From assembly GCA_015686845.1 (NCBI GenBank), contig JADPRS010000007.1, positions 1-64,000 on the forward strand: a DNA stretch of 64,000 nucleotides, written 5' to 3'. The notes below the pieces were generated by a model. The model was not told where the DNA came from. It ran no database searches and worked only from the letters and a program-made list of their open reading frames with translations. Positions 10,491 through 20,749 of this stretch are shown here, in pieces (position 1 is the stretch's first letter; every line of letters starts with the position of its first letter). The position numbers and the translations under genes were made by a program. This DNA comes from Lutibacter sp. B2 (GTDB taxonomy: Bacteria > Bacillota > Clostridia > Peptostreptococcales > Thermotaleaceae).

Positions 10491-11912
10491 ATGGAATTGT
10501 ATTCCAAATTTGATCAAAATATAAAAATGTTAAAAGAAAGATTAGCAATAGAAAAAAGTTTTGATATCGTTGGTCGGGAATGGACAGTTGCTAACAAAAA
10601 GGCATATTTGGTTTTTATCGATGGATTTGCAAAAGACCAAATTATGCTTTTTATAATGGAAAGATTAGCTGATCTTAAACAAGAAGATATTTCTGTTGAT
10701 GTAATAAAAAATCTTTTGCAAAATCAAATTGCCTATATTGAAGTAGATACTTTTGATACTTTTGAACCCATGGAGACAGCAGTTCTTTCTGGTGGTTTAG
10801 CATTATTTATAGAAGGACAAAGAAAAGGAATCCTTATCGATGTAAGAGAATATCCTGTAAGAGGACCACAAGAACCAGATTTAGAAAAAGTCACAAGAGG
10901 TTCAAGAGATGGGCTTGTAGAAACGATTATTTTTAATACAGCATTAATTAGAAGAAGAATTAGAGATCCAAAATTGATTTTTGAACTTAAAAATGTAGGA
11001 AGTCAATCGAGAACGGATGTGGCTATTGGTTATATTGATAATTTAATAGATCACAAACTATTAGAACAATTAAAAGAAGAGTTAGATAAAATAGATGTGA
11101 ATGCATTGGTAATGGCGGAAAAAACATTAGAAGAACTGTTAATTAAGAAAAAGTGGTATAATCCTTTACCCCAAGTTCGATTTACAGAGCGTCCTGATGT
11201 AGTGGCTGCTCATCTTTTAGAAGGACATATTGCAATCATCGTAGATACATCACCGAGTGTCATGCTTCTACCTGTTACATTATTTCATTTTACACAACAT
11301 GCAGAAGATTATTATCAGAATCCAATGGTTGGTACATATCTTAGATGGGTTCGCTTTTTAGCAATGTTTTCGTCCTTAATCATTACACCATTATGGCTTC
11401 TTTTAATATATAACAAAGGGATTTTACCTTCCTATTTAGCATTTATTGGTCCAAAAGAAACGGGACATATACCTATTTTTATTCAATTTATAATATTAGA
11501 ATTTGGTCTTGATTTTCTTCGTTTATCATCCATACATACACCTAGTACACTTTCTACATCCTTAGGTATTATTGGAGGGTTAATATTAAGTGAATTGGCT
11601 GTAAAGGTAGGCTGGTTTATCCCTGAAACAATTTTATATATGGCAGTTGCAGGAATCGGCACCTTTGCAACTCCTAGTATAGAGTTTGCCATGGCTATAC
11701 GGATTTTCAGACTATTTCTTTTGATTATGACAGGATTGTTTAAAAATATAGGATTTTTCATAGGTTTAGTCATTATTTCAACCATAATTGCTACAACGAA
11801 GGCATTTGGAAATAAATCTTACTTATGGCCCTTGTTTCCATTTGATGGAAAGTCTTTTTCTAATATGTTTTTTAGAAAGCCAATTCCTGAAATTAAAAAG
11901 AACAAAAAATAA
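10491..11912 (+). CDS. spoVAF: Spore germination protein, SpoVAF/GerA-A family
   Basis: The 473-residue protein has a soluble N-terminal GerA-type domain (about 1-270) and a C-terminal membrane domain with about five helices starting near WVRFLAMFSSLIITPLWLLLIY. The segment VVAAHLLEGHIAIIVDTSPSVMLLPVTLFHF and TPSIEFAMAIRIFRLFLLIMTG are typical of SpoVAF rather than nutrient-receptor A subunits. It acts in the inner spore membrane during germination. The open frame begins at 10458, but the ATG at 10491 follows GGAGG at 10479-10483. It is alone, without spoVAA-AE or gerB/gerC neighbours, and is divergent from the sporulation operon. Confidence 0.85.
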   Translation: MELYSKFDQNIKMLKERLAIEKSFDIVGREWTVANKKAYLVFIDGFAKDQIMLFIMERLADLKQEDISVDVIKNLLQNQIAYIEVDTFDTFEPMETAVLSGGLALFIEGQRKGILIDVREYPVRGPQEPDLEKVTRGSRDGLVETIIFNTALIRRRIRDPKLIFELKNVGSQSRTDVAIGYIDNLIDHKLLEQLKEELDKIDVNALVMAEKTLEELLIKKKWYNPLPQVRFTERPDVVAAHLLEGHIAIIVDTSPSVMLLPVTLFHFTQHAEDYYQNPMVGTYLRWVRFLAMFSSLIITPLWLLLIYNKGILPSYLAFIGPKETGHIPIFIQFIILEFGLDFLRLSSIHTPSTLSTSLGIIGGLILSELAVKVGWFIPETILYMAVAGIGTFATPSIEFAMAIRIFRLFLLIMTGLFKNIGFFIGLVIISTIIATTKAFGNKSYLWPLFPFDGKSFSNMFFRKPIPEIKKNKK

Positions 11913-11916
11913 TCTA

Positions 11917-11938
11917 AGGGGACAAATCATTGTCCCCT
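11917..11938. terminator. Hairpin between spoVAF and rlmI-like gene
   Basis: A 9-bp stem (aggggacaa with ttgtcccct) lies between convergent stops. A T-run follows on the minus strand (complement of 11903-11911), so it mainly serves the minus-strand gene; the plus side has no clear T-tract. Confidence 0.7.
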
Positions 11939-11941
11939 CAT

Positions 11942-13132
11942 CTACTTGATCCTTATGAATACAACTTTCAAATAATTTCCCTCTGGAAAAGAATCTATTG
12001 TTGCAAAATCCTTTGGAAGATTATGTTCCTCTAGTATCTCATATTTTTTACCTGTTTCTATGAAAGCTTGCTTTATAAATTCCTTAAATTTTTTCATATC
12101 AAAAGTAGCACAATTTGTAGAGGCTACAATTAAACCTTTTCTTTCAGTGATCTCAATGATTGATTTAAGTAAGTCTTTATAATCTTTCGCTGCACTAAAA
12201 CGATTTTTTTTAGACTGTGCAAAACTTGGAGGATCAAGGACAACAACATCAAATTTCATATTTTTCTTATTTGCATATTTAAAATATCCAAACACATCTT
12301 CAACGACTATATCCTGTGCTTCATAATCTATATTATTTATACTAAAATTCTCAATGGTTTTACTTAAACTCCTATTTGCTAAATCAACACTGGTAGTCTT
12401 AGAAGCTTCGCCTAATGCAGCAAATACTGAAAAAGCGCCTGTATAAGAAAATGTATTTAATACTGTTTTTCCCTTACAATATTGATCTCTAATAGCCTTT
12501 CTTACTTCTCTTTGATCTAAAAATACGCCTACCATTGCGCCTTCATTTAGATATATAGCAAAATTCACTCCATTTTCTTTGACGATAAGAGGCTCGTCAG
12601 CTTCGCTTCCACATATAAAGCTATCTTCCTCTATAACCATACCATTCGTATCAAATCTTCTTTTTTGATATATACCCTTATATTCAACAATGGATTTAAA
12701 TACTTTTATAATGGCTTCTTTAAATTTATAGATTCCTCTACTATACCAATTTATAACATAATATCCATCAAAATTATCGATGGTGAATCCACCTATTCCA
12801 TCCCCTTCACCATTAAATACTCTGAATGCATTTGTGTCTTTAGAATCATAAAAACTTTTTCGTTTTTCTATAGCAATTTTAATTTTTTTAAGAAAAAGAT
12901 TTTCATCTATATTTTCTTTTTCATGTAGTGTTAAAACCCAACCATAGCCTTTATTCTGTTTTCCATAGTATCCTCTTGCTATAAACTTATTCTGATCATC
13001 TACAAGACTTACTATATCTCCTTCTTCTTTAAGATCATTTATATTAAGTATTGCATCTTTAAAGATCAGAGGATATCCACCTTTGAATTTTTTTATAAAG
13101 TTCTTTTTTATTATTAATTTAGTTTCTTTCAT
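11942..13132 (-). CDS. Class I rRNA methyltransferase, RlmI-like (PUA + SAM domain)
   Basis: The 396-residue protein has an N-terminal PUA-like RNA-binding domain (about 1-75, GGYPLIFKDAI and FIARGYYGKQNKGYGW) and a Rossmann SAM-dependent methyltransferase domain. Key motifs are FLDQREVRKAI, GKTVLNTFSYTGAFSVFAAL (SAM site) and VVLDPPSFAQSKK (the DPPxF catalytic loop). This arrangement matches RlmI/YwbD, which methylate 23S rRNA cytosine C5; the precise target here is inferred. Length is normal for the family. It is a single gene converging on spoVAF. Confidence 0.88.
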   Translation of the reverse strand: MKETKLIIKKNFIKKFKGGYPLIFKDAILNINDLKEEGDIVSLVDDQNKFIARGYYGKQNKGYGWVLTLHEKENIDENLFLKKIKIAIEKRKSFYDSKDTNAFRVFNGEGDGIGGFTIDNFDGYYVINWYSRGIYKFKEAIIKVFKSIVEYKGIYQKRRFDTNGMVIEEDSFICGSEADEPLIVKENGVNFAIYLNEGAMVGVFLDQREVRKAIRDQYCKGKTVLNTFSYTGAFSVFAALGEASKTTSVDLANRSLSKTIENFSINNIDYEAQDIVVEDVFGYFKYANKKNMKFDVVVLDPPSFAQSKKNRFSAAKDYKDLLKSIIEITERKGLIVASTNCATFDMKKFKEFIKQAFIETGKKYEILEEHNLPKDFATIDSFPEGNYLKVVFIRIK

Positions 13133-13269
13133 CCCTTACCATCCTATTTATTATTTTATATTTAAGCTTTTATAATACTTATTATAACACATATATATAT
13201 TCTTACTAAAAAACTCTCTTTGATTTAAGTTGTATGAAAAAATAAATAAATTTTATTTTTATAAGACTT

Positions 13270-14181
13270 CTACTCATTTAAAATATACGGAGTTTGTTGA
13301 TATACATAATAATTAAGCCAATTTGAGAATAATAAATTTCCATGTCCTTTCCATCTAACAATAGGTTCTTTTGTAGGATTATCATCTGAAAAATAATTTT
13401 TAGGGATATCAATCTCTAATCCTATATTTGTATCTCTTTCATACTCTTTTTTTAAAGTATCACAATCATACTCACAATGTCCCATTACAAATATTTGCTT
13501 TCCCTTTTCTGCCATAGCAATATATACGCCTGAATCTTTTGATTCAGCTAAGATTTCTATATTACATATTTTTTCAATATCTTCTTTGCTGACTTGTGTA
13601 TACCTAGAATGTGGTGCATAAAATTCATCATCAAAACCTCTCAATAATTTTGAATTCTTAGTATTTATACCATGTGAAAAAACACCAAACATTTTTTTAT
13701 TAAGATCATATTTAGGAATACTATAATGATGATATAATCCTGCCTGTGCTCCCCAACAAATATAAAGTGTTGAAGTGACATTATTAACTGTATATTCCAT
13801 AATTTCTTTTAATTCATCCCAATATTCCACTTCTTCAAAATCAAGCTTTTCAATTGGTGCTCCTGTTATGATCATACCATCAAATTTTTCATTTTTTATT
13901 TCCTTAAAAGTCTTATAAAAACTCAATAAATGTTCTTGTGATATATTCTTAGATTTATGTGTTTCTGTATGTAAAAGTACCAATTCTACCTGAAGAGGGG
14001 TATTTCCAAGTAATCTAAGAAGTTGTGTTTCCGTTTCAATTTTTGTAGGCATTAAATTCAAAATAGCAATCCTTAGAGGTCTAATATCTTGATGTAGTGC
14101 ACGTTTTTTATTCATCACAAAAATATTCTCATTTGTAAGCGTTTTAGTGGCTGGAAGGTCCTTGTGTATTATTATTGGCAT
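13270..14181 (-). CDS. metAA: Homoserine O-acetyltransferase, MetA type
   Basis: This enzyme acylates homoserine as the first committed step of methionine synthesis. The 303-residue sequence aligns without gaps to MetA through the active site: Cys142 in the YICWGAQAG motif and the His/Glu pair in FVMGHCEYD. Residue 111 is Glu (TGAPIEKL). In this family Glu111 marks acetyl-CoA use and Gly111 succinyl-CoA use, so an acetyltransferase is inferred, matching the O-acetylhomoserine sulfhydrylase just upstream. It is the second gene of metY-metA, 25 bases after metY, and shares the SAM-I riboswitch. Confidence 0.93.
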   Translation of the reverse strand: MPIIIHKDLPATKTLTNENIFVMNKKRALHQDIRPLRIAILNLMPTKIETETQLLRLLGNTPLQVELVLLHTETHKSKNISQEHLLSFYKTFKEIKNEKFDGMIITGAPIEKLDFEEVEYWDELKEIMEYTVNNVTSTLYICWGAQAGLYHHYSIPKYDLNKKMFGVFSHGINTKNSKLLRGFDDEFYAPHSRYTQVSKEDIEKICNIEILAESKDSGVYIAMAEKGKQIFVMGHCEYDCDTLKKEYERDTNIGLEIDIPKNYFSDDNPTKEPIVRWKGHGNLLFSNWLNYYVYQQTPYILNE

Positions 14182-14206
14182 AGTATTCTCCCTTTCAAAA
14201 TATTTA

Positions 14207-15487
14207 TTATTTTATGCTAGCTAAGGCTTTATTCATGTCTTCTATAATATCTTCTATATCCTCTATTCCTACAGAAATCCTTATTAAATCAGGAGTGACA
14301 CCTGAAGCTATTTGTTCATCCACAGTTAGTTGTCTATGGGTTGTTGTAGCTGGATGAAGCACAGAAGTTCTAGCATCTCCTAAATGAACAACTAACGCTG
14401 CTAATTTAAGATTTTTTATAAACTGCTTTGCCTCTTCAATTCCTCCTCTTATCCCAAAGGTTAAAATTCCACTTGCTCCATCCTTTAAATATTTTTCAGC
14501 TAAAGAATAGTTTTCTTTGTTAGGAAGTAGCGGGTAGTTTACCCAATTAACTTTTTCATTTTTTTCTAACCATTGTGCGAGCTTTAATGCATTTTCACTA
14601 TGTCTTTTCATTCTTAAATGAAGAGTTTCTAATCCCAAATGATTTAAAAAAGCATTAAAAGGACTCATACAATTCCCTAAATCTCTTAACAATTGAGCAC
14701 GTGTTTTTGCAATATATGCAGCACTACCAAAGGTTTCACAATATCTTATACCATGATAGCTTGCGTCTGGTTCAACAAGCTCTTTAAATTTTCCATTATC
14801 CCAATTAAAGTTTCCTCCGTCTATAACAACTCCACCTACACTTGTAGCATGTCCATCAATATATTTTGTAGTTGAATGTATTATAATATTAGCCCCTAAT
14901 TCAAAAGGATGGCAAAGACACGGTGTTGCTAAAGTATTATCAACAATAAAAGGGATATTTAATTCTTTAGCAATCTTAGAAAACTTATCAAAATTTAATA
15001 TATTTAATCCAGGATTGCCTATTGTTTCAGCAAATATTGCCTTCGTATTTTCTCTACCATATTTTTTTATTTCTTCAACATCTAATTGTGGATCTATTAA
15101 GGTTACATTTATGCCCATCCTCTTTAAAGTTACTTTTAAAAGATTATAGGTTCCACCATAGATTGTTGATGCTGCAATAATATGATCTCCATTTTGACAA
15201 ATATTCAAAAATGCAAGCAATGTAGCTGATTGTCCTGATGCTGTAGCAACTGCGCCAACTCCACCTTCTAATTCATTTATTTTTTCTTCAAAAGCAGCCA
15301 CTGTAGGATTACTTATTCTTGTATACATATGTCCATCTTCTTCTAAATCAAATAATCTAGCTACTTGATCTGGATCTTCATATTTATATGTTGTACTTTG
15401 TACTATAGGAAGCACTCTTGCTTCTCCTGGCTTAGGTTTATATCCTCCTTGTACACATATAGTTCCTCTTTTCCATTGATTTTTCAT
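14207..15487 (-). CDS. metY: O-acetylhomoserine sulfhydrylase
   Basis: This PLP enzyme of the Cys/Met metabolism family converts O-acetylhomoserine and sulfide to homocysteine. From ATG 15487, with GGAG at good spacing, it has 426 residues, the usual MetY length; the open frame runs to 15616 but that part is riboswitch leader. Marks are [15 protein letters not shown] at the N-terminus, the PLP-lysine motif [23 protein letters not shown] and [13 protein letters not shown] near the C-terminus. The insert after the PLP lysine favours MetY over MetB/MetC. It is first in the metY-metA operon, controlled by the S-box leader. Confidence 0.93.
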   Translation of the reverse strand: MKNQWKRGTICVQGGYKPKPGEARVLPIVQSTTYKYEDPDQVARLFDLEEDGHMYTRISNPTVAAFEEKINELEGGVGAVATASGQSATLLAFLNICQNGDHIIAASTIYGGTYNLLKVTLKRMGINVTLIDPQLDVEEIKKYGRENTKAIFAETIGNPGLNILNFDKFSKIAKELNIPFIVDNTLATPCLCHPFELGANIIIHSTTKYIDGHATSVGGVVIDGGNFNWDNGKFKELVEPDASYHGIRYCETFGSAAYIAKTRAQLLRDLGNCMSPFNAFLNHLGLETLHLRMKRHSENALKLAQWLEKNEKVNWVNYPLLPNKENYSLAEKYLKDGASGILTFGIRGGIEEAKQFIKNLKLAALVVHLGDARTSVLHPATTTHRQLTVDEQIASGVTPDLIRISVGIEDIEDIIEDMNKALASIK

Positions 15488-15507
15488 AAGTACATCTCCT
15501 TTTTGTT

Positions 15508-15557
15508 TTTCTAAAAAATAAAAAATCACTTCAAAATTTAAAATTAAGAAGTGATTT
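15508..15557 (-). terminator. Riboswitch-controlled leader terminator
   Basis: A 10-bp stem (aaatcacttc 15523-15532 with gaagtgattt 15548-15557) is followed on the minus strand by a T-rich run (complement of 15510-15525). It lies between the SAM-I aptamer and metY, the usual place for the intrinsic terminator formed when SAM is bound. Confidence 0.85.
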
Positions 15558-15626
15558 CTATTCATTAAATAATCGATATAGATTGATATAATCAAATAAT
15601 CGATGTGAATTAACAAAATATTTCAA

Positions 15627-15733
15627 CTTCTTATCTTTCAGGAATATCCTGCAGGAATTAGCACATTTCTAGTTTTATACTAGCTGTTGCCAGGTTTCAT
15701 CGGGCCAGTCCCTCCACCTATCTTGATAAGAAT
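15627..15733 (-). ncRNA. SAM-I (S-box) riboswitch
   Basis: Read on the minus strand the segment has P1 arms cttatc/gataag (15725-15730 with 15630-15635), the conserved aggtggaggga, ctggcccgatgaaacc and ggcaac core elements, then the variable P3 and P4 helices, and it ends in the P1 3' strand. These are the S-box consensus blocks in order. Binding of S-adenosylmethionine stabilises the aptamer and allows the downstream terminator hairpin, shutting off metY-metA. Confidence 0.95.
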
Positions 15734-16070
15734 AACTATAAATATTCATTTTTGTAAATTTTACAACTTATCACACAACATGTCAAGTAAATTTTTACAA
15801 TGTTTACGAGACCGTTAATAATTTTTCTATCTATCAAAATATATATTTTCATATAAACATCTCCACATTTCTAAACATCACAAATAATCTGCACTCTATC
15901 AATCCAGATTGAATAAACCTATTTAGTTTTTTATTTTATACTACTTGGCTACATATAAAATCATCTATTATTTTATTATATCTACTATTTCCCATCACAA
16001 TTTCTACTGCCATTGAACATAAACTTGATATTCTTGAACTAGTTATATTTCCTATCACTTTACATGATTA

Positions 16071-16127
16071 CAGGAACAATTAAAAGAGCTAACACCTATG
16101 GAATATAGAGTGCTAGCTCTAGTTTAA
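16071..16127 (+). mobile_element. Remnant of IS3/IS150-type transposase, C-terminal end
   Basis: The plus strand encodes QEQLKELTPMEYRVLALV and a stop, the typical C-terminus of IS150-group IS3-family transposases (integrase core tail LxxLTPxEYR). Upstream, a second frame reads YFLSLY, matching the usual Y..FYN just before this tail, so the copy is frameshifted and truncated. The rest of 15740-16240 shows no other recognisable coding. An apparent hairpin here (agagcta.../...tagctct) lies within the remnant. It sits beside the left copy of the island repeat. Confidence 0.65.
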
Positions 16128-16240
16128 TGACATCTTTTTTTACGAGTCTGTTTTAAGAGTATTAACTCAATATGATCTACTATCCTTTTAACTTAAACGC
16201 TATAACAGCAAATTCATTATTCCTTCATCGTTCATTATTT

Positions 16241-16561
16241 TTACACATAATCCTTAGGATTTGGTGCTTTAATAACGAAAATCTCTAAGGTTTCATCATG
16301 TTTATTTCCAACATTCATCTTTACATTATAAGGAATATTTAGTATATCTCCTTTAACATATTCATGTTCATCTTGCTCATCTAATTGAATTGATAATGTG
16401 CCTCTTATTACTGTCATATATACGTTAGAATTTGAAAAATGTTCTGGTAATCCTTCATTTTTATTGAATACCATGTGATTAAAATGAAGATTTTCATCAT
16501 TAATAATTTTTTCTACTACTTTTTCATCACCTATTGAATACTTATAAATTTTTTCTAACAT
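16241..16561 (-). CDS. Small cupin-domain protein
   Basis: The 106-residue single-domain cupin has PEHFSNSNVYMTVIRGTLSIQLDEQ and VKGDILNIPYNVKMNVGN, which are the two cupin motifs with the first His and the glycine-turn pattern. Metal-binding residues are incomplete (H in PEHF only), so a catalytic role is doubtful and a binding or sensor role is possible. The ATG at 16561 has GGAGGG seven bases upstream; the longer open frame to 16645 lacks a site. It lies just left of the truncated ferredoxin-gene copy; no functional link is evident. Confidence 0.75.
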   Translation of the reverse strand: MLEKIYKYSIGDEKVVEKIINDENLHFNHMVFNKNEGLPEHFSNSNVYMTVIRGTLSIQLDEQDEHEYVKGDILNIPYNVKMNVGNKHDETLEIFVIKAPNPKDYV

Positions 16562-16695
16562 AATTGAACCCTCCATTATTGTATTATCTTTAATTACTCT
16601 TATTATAAATGTTATTTCGTTTAAAATCGGTAACATAAGAAACAAATTTCATTTTTTTAAAAAAAATAACAAAATAGGTGGATAAGCAAAATATT

Positions 16696-17357
16696 TTACA
16701 CTATCAAAATTATTAGCTGTGCCTAATTTACAGTCGTGACAATAATTTCATAAGTAATGGCCTATGTATATCAATAGCTTCAACAGGACATAACTCCTGA
16801 CAACAGAAACACCTTATACATTCGTCTAAATTTACGATAGGCTTGTTCTCAACCATTTCTATTACCTGTGGCGGACAACTATTTATACAATCTCTACATC
16901 CTACACATTTTTCATGAATAAATACTGGTTTGGGTTGTAAAAAACCATTTAAAATATCCCTTAGAAATTTAGGGATTTTTCCATCTAATAAATCTAAGCT
17001 TCTTATTTCAGGGATAACAAAATCATTCAATATAAACTTTTCTATCTTATCTCCTTTTAGATCTATATCATCAAAATTCCCCTTACATAATCCTCTTTCT
17101 ACACATCTTTGAACAGTTGGTACTTTCGTAGGTTCTAATCCAATAATAGAAGTTGCTACTACATCTAAATGATATGGACTTGTAGAAGCAATAACCACCC
17201 CTACTTCTCTTGGATCTCCTGCACTAGGACCTGCTCCTTCCATACCAACGATACCATCCATAAAAGATAAAACAGGTTTAGAAGCTACACATATATCTAC
17301 TAATGCATTTGAGAAGTCTTTATTATTTGGCATTCTCACATGATATTCTGTTTTTTT
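16696..17357 (-). repeat. Left copy of ~660-bp direct repeat bounding the island
   Basis: This segment repeats 27990-28656 in the same orientation at an offset of about 11.3 kb. Hand alignment of 16728-17350 gives about 34 mismatches in 623 bases and no indel. Bases 16900-17174 are identical for 275 bp, with the differences in the two flanks. Homology fades just after 17357 and just before 16696. It covers the 3' half of a DUF362/ferredoxin gene. Confidence 0.92.
16728..17357 (-). pseudogene. 5'-truncated copy of DUF362/ferredoxin protein
   Basis: It encodes the C-terminal ~200 residues of the intact protein at 28027, including the end of DUF362 and the full double [4Fe-4S] region (CVGCRDCINSCP and CIRCFCCQELCP). 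The matching frame enters from unrelated sequence near 17357 and hits a stop at 17379-17381. The only start is an internal GTG at 17339 without a ribosome site. Substitutions relative to the intact copy are few (Ile/Val and a VEN/IDY block), so truncation is recent or the copy is maintained by gene conversion. It is probably not expressed, but a ferredoxin fragment cannot be excluded. Confidence 0.85.
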
Positions 17358-17585
17358 TAAAAGAGTGAATTTGACATATTAAGATTTTTGATTTTTTCAA
17401 AGGAAATCAAACGTATTTTTGGTGTAATTATTTTCTTAAGTTAACAATATGTTGTATGTAACATAATCTTGTGATATAGATAATTTAGTTCTTCAAAACT
17501 TCATCTCTATATGTTTTTCTTTATTTAGATTTTCTACCTATAAACCTACAATACAAAATAATTGATGTCTTATGCGGTATTATAC

Positions 17586-20500
17586 TTATTTGCCTAAAAT
17601 TTCATTCTTTTGTACAGTTCCAACAGATAAAAATTCAATAAATTTAGAATTATAATAATCACTAGATATCTTATTCTTCAATAGGCTAAATAAAGTTTCA
17701 TCATGAGTAGACATAACAATTTGCCACTCACCTTTACTTATAATACTTCTCAACAAATCTACAAAAGCTAGCGCATTTATGTCATCAAAATGACCTATCG
17801 GATCATCTATAAAAATAGTTTTTATTTTAGAATCAATCGTAGATAATGCCCCTCCTAAAAAACTACTTAATGCCACCGTATTTAGTTGTGCAGAGCTATA
17901 AAATAGTTCTGGCATAACTTCTTGTGTATGTGACAAATTTGTTCCTTTAATATATAATTCTGGCTCATCTTTATCGTTAAAATTTACTTCGTATTTTAAT
18001 TTTTGGAATGTTTTGTGTGGCTCTATTTTTCTATATATAGCATTCATTATTTTATTACTAAATACTTTTTCAAAATTTTTTCCTATTTCGCTCTTAATCC
18101 CGTTAAACAATGTATTGATTTTTTTTCTTCCATAGGTATATTTTTTAAATTGCTCTTCGAGTATTTTTTTATTCTTAATTATCTTTGCATATTTATCATT
18201 ATAATCTGTTATAGATACTTGACTGGCAATGTAATTTAATATATCAATTTTAATTTTCACACGATTGGATACATCTAACATTTTTTGTTGTTTTTTGCAT
18301 ATTGTATTAATATTTATTTCTAAACTTCTAAATATCTGTCTACAATAATTTTCATACTTTTCGATTACTTCACATTTATCTTCTTGTAAATATAAACTAC
18401 TTAACTTGCTAATATACTTTTCCTTTTTTTTAATTTTTATATTACTAAGTTTATTTATGTTATTATCAATAACTGTAATTATATTATTTATATTTATTAT
18501 CTTTTCTCTTAAACTATTATGCTTGTCAACTATATCATTCCAGATTTTTAACTCATTAAATTTTTCAAATATATCTATCAATTGTTTATTGTTGTCATTA
18601 TCAATAAATTCTTCATACTTTTTAACTGATTCTTCAAATATTTTTTCTAATTTTATAATTTCCTCATTTACATATTTTTCTGATTTTAAAATATTGTTAA
18701 TTTTTTCATTGTAATTAATCATTTTTTTTTCATGTTTCATACAAATTTCTGCTATCCACTTTTGAGTATTTTCCATATTTATATCATTATTATAGTTCAA
18801 ATCTTTAAACCATAACGTAATATTATTTATAATTTCTTTTATTTTTAATATGTTTTCGTTAATTTTATAATTTTCTTTTTTCATGTTGTTAAAATTTTCA
18901 GTGTTATCCTCAATTTCTATGAGTTTTTTCTTTATCATATCTTCACATTCATTATTCCATTTTATAATTGCTTTTTCCTTTTCTTTATTCCATTGATTTA
19001 ATTGTTTTTTTAAGTCAATATAATTTCTATATAAGTAATCTATATTTTTTTGTTGACTAACTCGATTTATTCTAGCTAATAACCTTTCTGTTTTATGATA
19101 TTCTTCATTGCATACTGGACACTTTGATAATTTTTCAGTTTCAATATGTTTCTTTACTTCTACCAAAATTTTTTCTAAATTGTCAAATGTTTCTTGAGCT
19201 TCTTTATACATTTTTTCTTGATTATTTAAATCTATTTCTATTTTTTTTATACAATTATCAATATCTTCAAATTCATTCATCCATTTATCTCTCATATTAA
19301 TCAAATTTTCATTAGACCCAATCATTATCTTCAATTTATTTATCAAGCTTTTATTATAACCATTATCAGGAAATTTAGCTTCAATTATTTGTTTTATTTC
19401 CGTCTGTATCAATTTATTTGAATAGGCTGTTCTTGAAATATTCTCTTGAAGTTTGAATTTTCTTTTGTTCTGTTCTTCTTTACCCTGTAATAGATTCAAA
19501 ACTTTCTTTGAGTTGCCTATAAGAGAGTCTCTATTACTTTCTATTTTAAATAATTCTTGTTTAACACTTTGAAGTAATTTTTCTATATTCTCTCGATTCT
19601 TATTTTCTCTAATAAGTTGTTCTTTTTTTAATTGTATTTGATTATTTACTTTCTTCATTTTATCTATACACTCTTGAAATTGCAGATATTCCTCAAACCA
19701 TTTTTTACCTGCATAATACAATTTTAGAATATTTTCCATTTCTCTTTGTACAACTTCTTTATGTCTAAATTCCAGATCCTTCTTAATAGAATATCTCTCT
19801 TTTTCTTCACACAAAGCAACAATCCTTTGCCATCTCTTCTTTAATCTTTTAATCATAAGTAATTCTTGTTTGAATTCATTATAATAATTATTATTATCTA
19901 CTAAAAATTCCAGTTTAGGTAATATGCTTACCATTTTATCTTTAACTGATGTCAGTTTTAGTTTTTGCTCACTAATTATTTCAACTTTAGGTATTACCGT
20001 TGGTTTATTTTCGGTTTTTCTTATTAATTCAATGGTATTTTCTTTATAAGGTAGTGTACAATTATATTGGTTGATTTTTTCATTCATACACTCAATTATT
20101 TCATTATTTATTGACAAATCATTCAGTTCATTATTTAAAGATTCTATTTTTGATTTTATGGTTTCTACTTTTTTTTCACATTGTTTATTTAATTCATAAA
20201 TTAAATTAAACAACTTCCGTTGACTTCCATCTAAATCCCAAAACTCACCCCACTCTTTATATTTGTCCCTCGGTTTAGTAGCATATACAAAACTATCAAT
20301 TTTATTGTGTGGTAGTATTTGCTTATTACTCATTATTTCTTTGTACTTGTCATCATTTAATTTGCCTATTTTATAGTCATTTTTAGCATTTTTTCGTGGC
20401 TTAATTTTACGCTTAATACTCTCTTCATTATCCAATGTAACACTAACTTCTGCATAATCCTCTTTACTGTATATATTTCGCAAAACACGACCTTCATAAT

Positions 20501-20711
20501 TTTCTATACCATTTTTGACATCATTTTTAAATCTATCTATTTCCCCTGTAAAAAGCCATTCAACTCCATCAAAAAATGAACTTTTTCCCATTCCATTCTG
20601 ACCATAAATACATATAAAATCAGCTACTCTCCCTTCCTTCATAAAATTAAAGGGTTCTTTACCCTTAAATACTCTAAAATTATTAAAACAAACACTTTTT
20701 ATTTTATTCAA
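17586..20711 (-). CDS. SMC/Rad50-like ABC ATPase of an ABC-3C-type system
   Basis: The 1041-residue protein has Walker A at 37-46 (YGQNGMGKSS), a long Lys/Asn/Glu-rich coiled coil, a zinc-hook-like CPVC near residue 530, and a C-terminal head. The head has a degenerate signature region (SSAQLNTVALSSFLG), Walker B TIFIDDPIGHFDD and H-loop MSTHDE. This is a RecF/SMC/Rad50-type ATPase. In ABC-3C conflict systems such an ATPase works with a middle component and an effector whose tail is conserved; both neighbours upstream fit. It is the last gene of the four-gene operon. It has no DNA-loader partners of Wadjet or nuclease partner of Mre11. Confidence 0.82.
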   Translation of the reverse strand: MNKIKSVCFNNFRVFKGKEPFNFMKEGRVADFICIYGQNGMGKSSFFDGVEWLFTGEIDRFKNDVKNGIENYEGRVLRNIYSKEDYAEVSVTLDNEESIKRKIKPRKNAKNDYKIGKLNDDKYKEIMSNKQILPHNKIDSFVYATKPRDKYKEWGEFWDLDGSQRKLFNLIYELNKQCEKKVETIKSKIESLNNELNDLSINNEIIECMNEKINQYNCTLPYKENTIELIRKTENKPTVIPKVEIISEQKLKLTSVKDKMVSILPKLEFLVDNNNYYNEFKQELLMIKRLKKRWQRIVALCEEKERYSIKKDLEFRHKEVVQREMENILKLYYAGKKWFEEYLQFQECIDKMKKVNNQIQLKKEQLIRENKNRENIEKLLQSVKQELFKIESNRDSLIGNSKKVLNLLQGKEEQNKRKFKLQENISRTAYSNKLIQTEIKQIIEAKFPDNGYNKSLINKLKIMIGSNENLINMRDKWMNEFEDIDNCIKKIEIDLNNQEKMYKEAQETFDNLEKILVEVKKHIETEKLSKCPVCNEEYHKTERLLARINRVSQQKNIDYLYRNYIDLKKQLNQWNKEKEKAIIKWNNECEDMIKKKLIEIEDNTENFNNMKKENYKINENILKIKEIINNITLWFKDLNYNNDINMENTQKWIAEICMKHEKKMINYNEKINNILKSEKYVNEEIIKLEKIFEESVKKYEEFIDNDNNKQLIDIFEKFNELKIWNDIVDKHNSLREKIININNIITVIDNNINKLSNIKIKKKEKYISKLSSLYLQEDKCEVIEKYENYCRQIFRSLEININTICKKQQKMLDVSNRVKIKIDILNYIASQVSITDYNDKYAKIIKNKKILEEQFKKYTYGRKKINTLFNGIKSEIGKNFEKVFSNKIMNAIYRKIEPHKTFQKLKYEVNFNDKDEPELYIKGTNLSHTQEVMPELFYSSAQLNTVALSSFLGGALSTIDSKIKTIFIDDPIGHFDDINALAFVDLLRSIISKGEWQIVMSTHDETLFSLLKNKISSDYYNSKFIEFLSVGTVQKNEILGK

Positions 20712-20749
20712 AATTTCACCTTCTTCACTTAATCTACAAATTTAATCCA

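Noticed and set aside
16085-16120. Hairpin agagcta/tagctct as a terminator
   Set aside because: It falls inside the transposase remnant's coding frame and has no T-run of the right kind.
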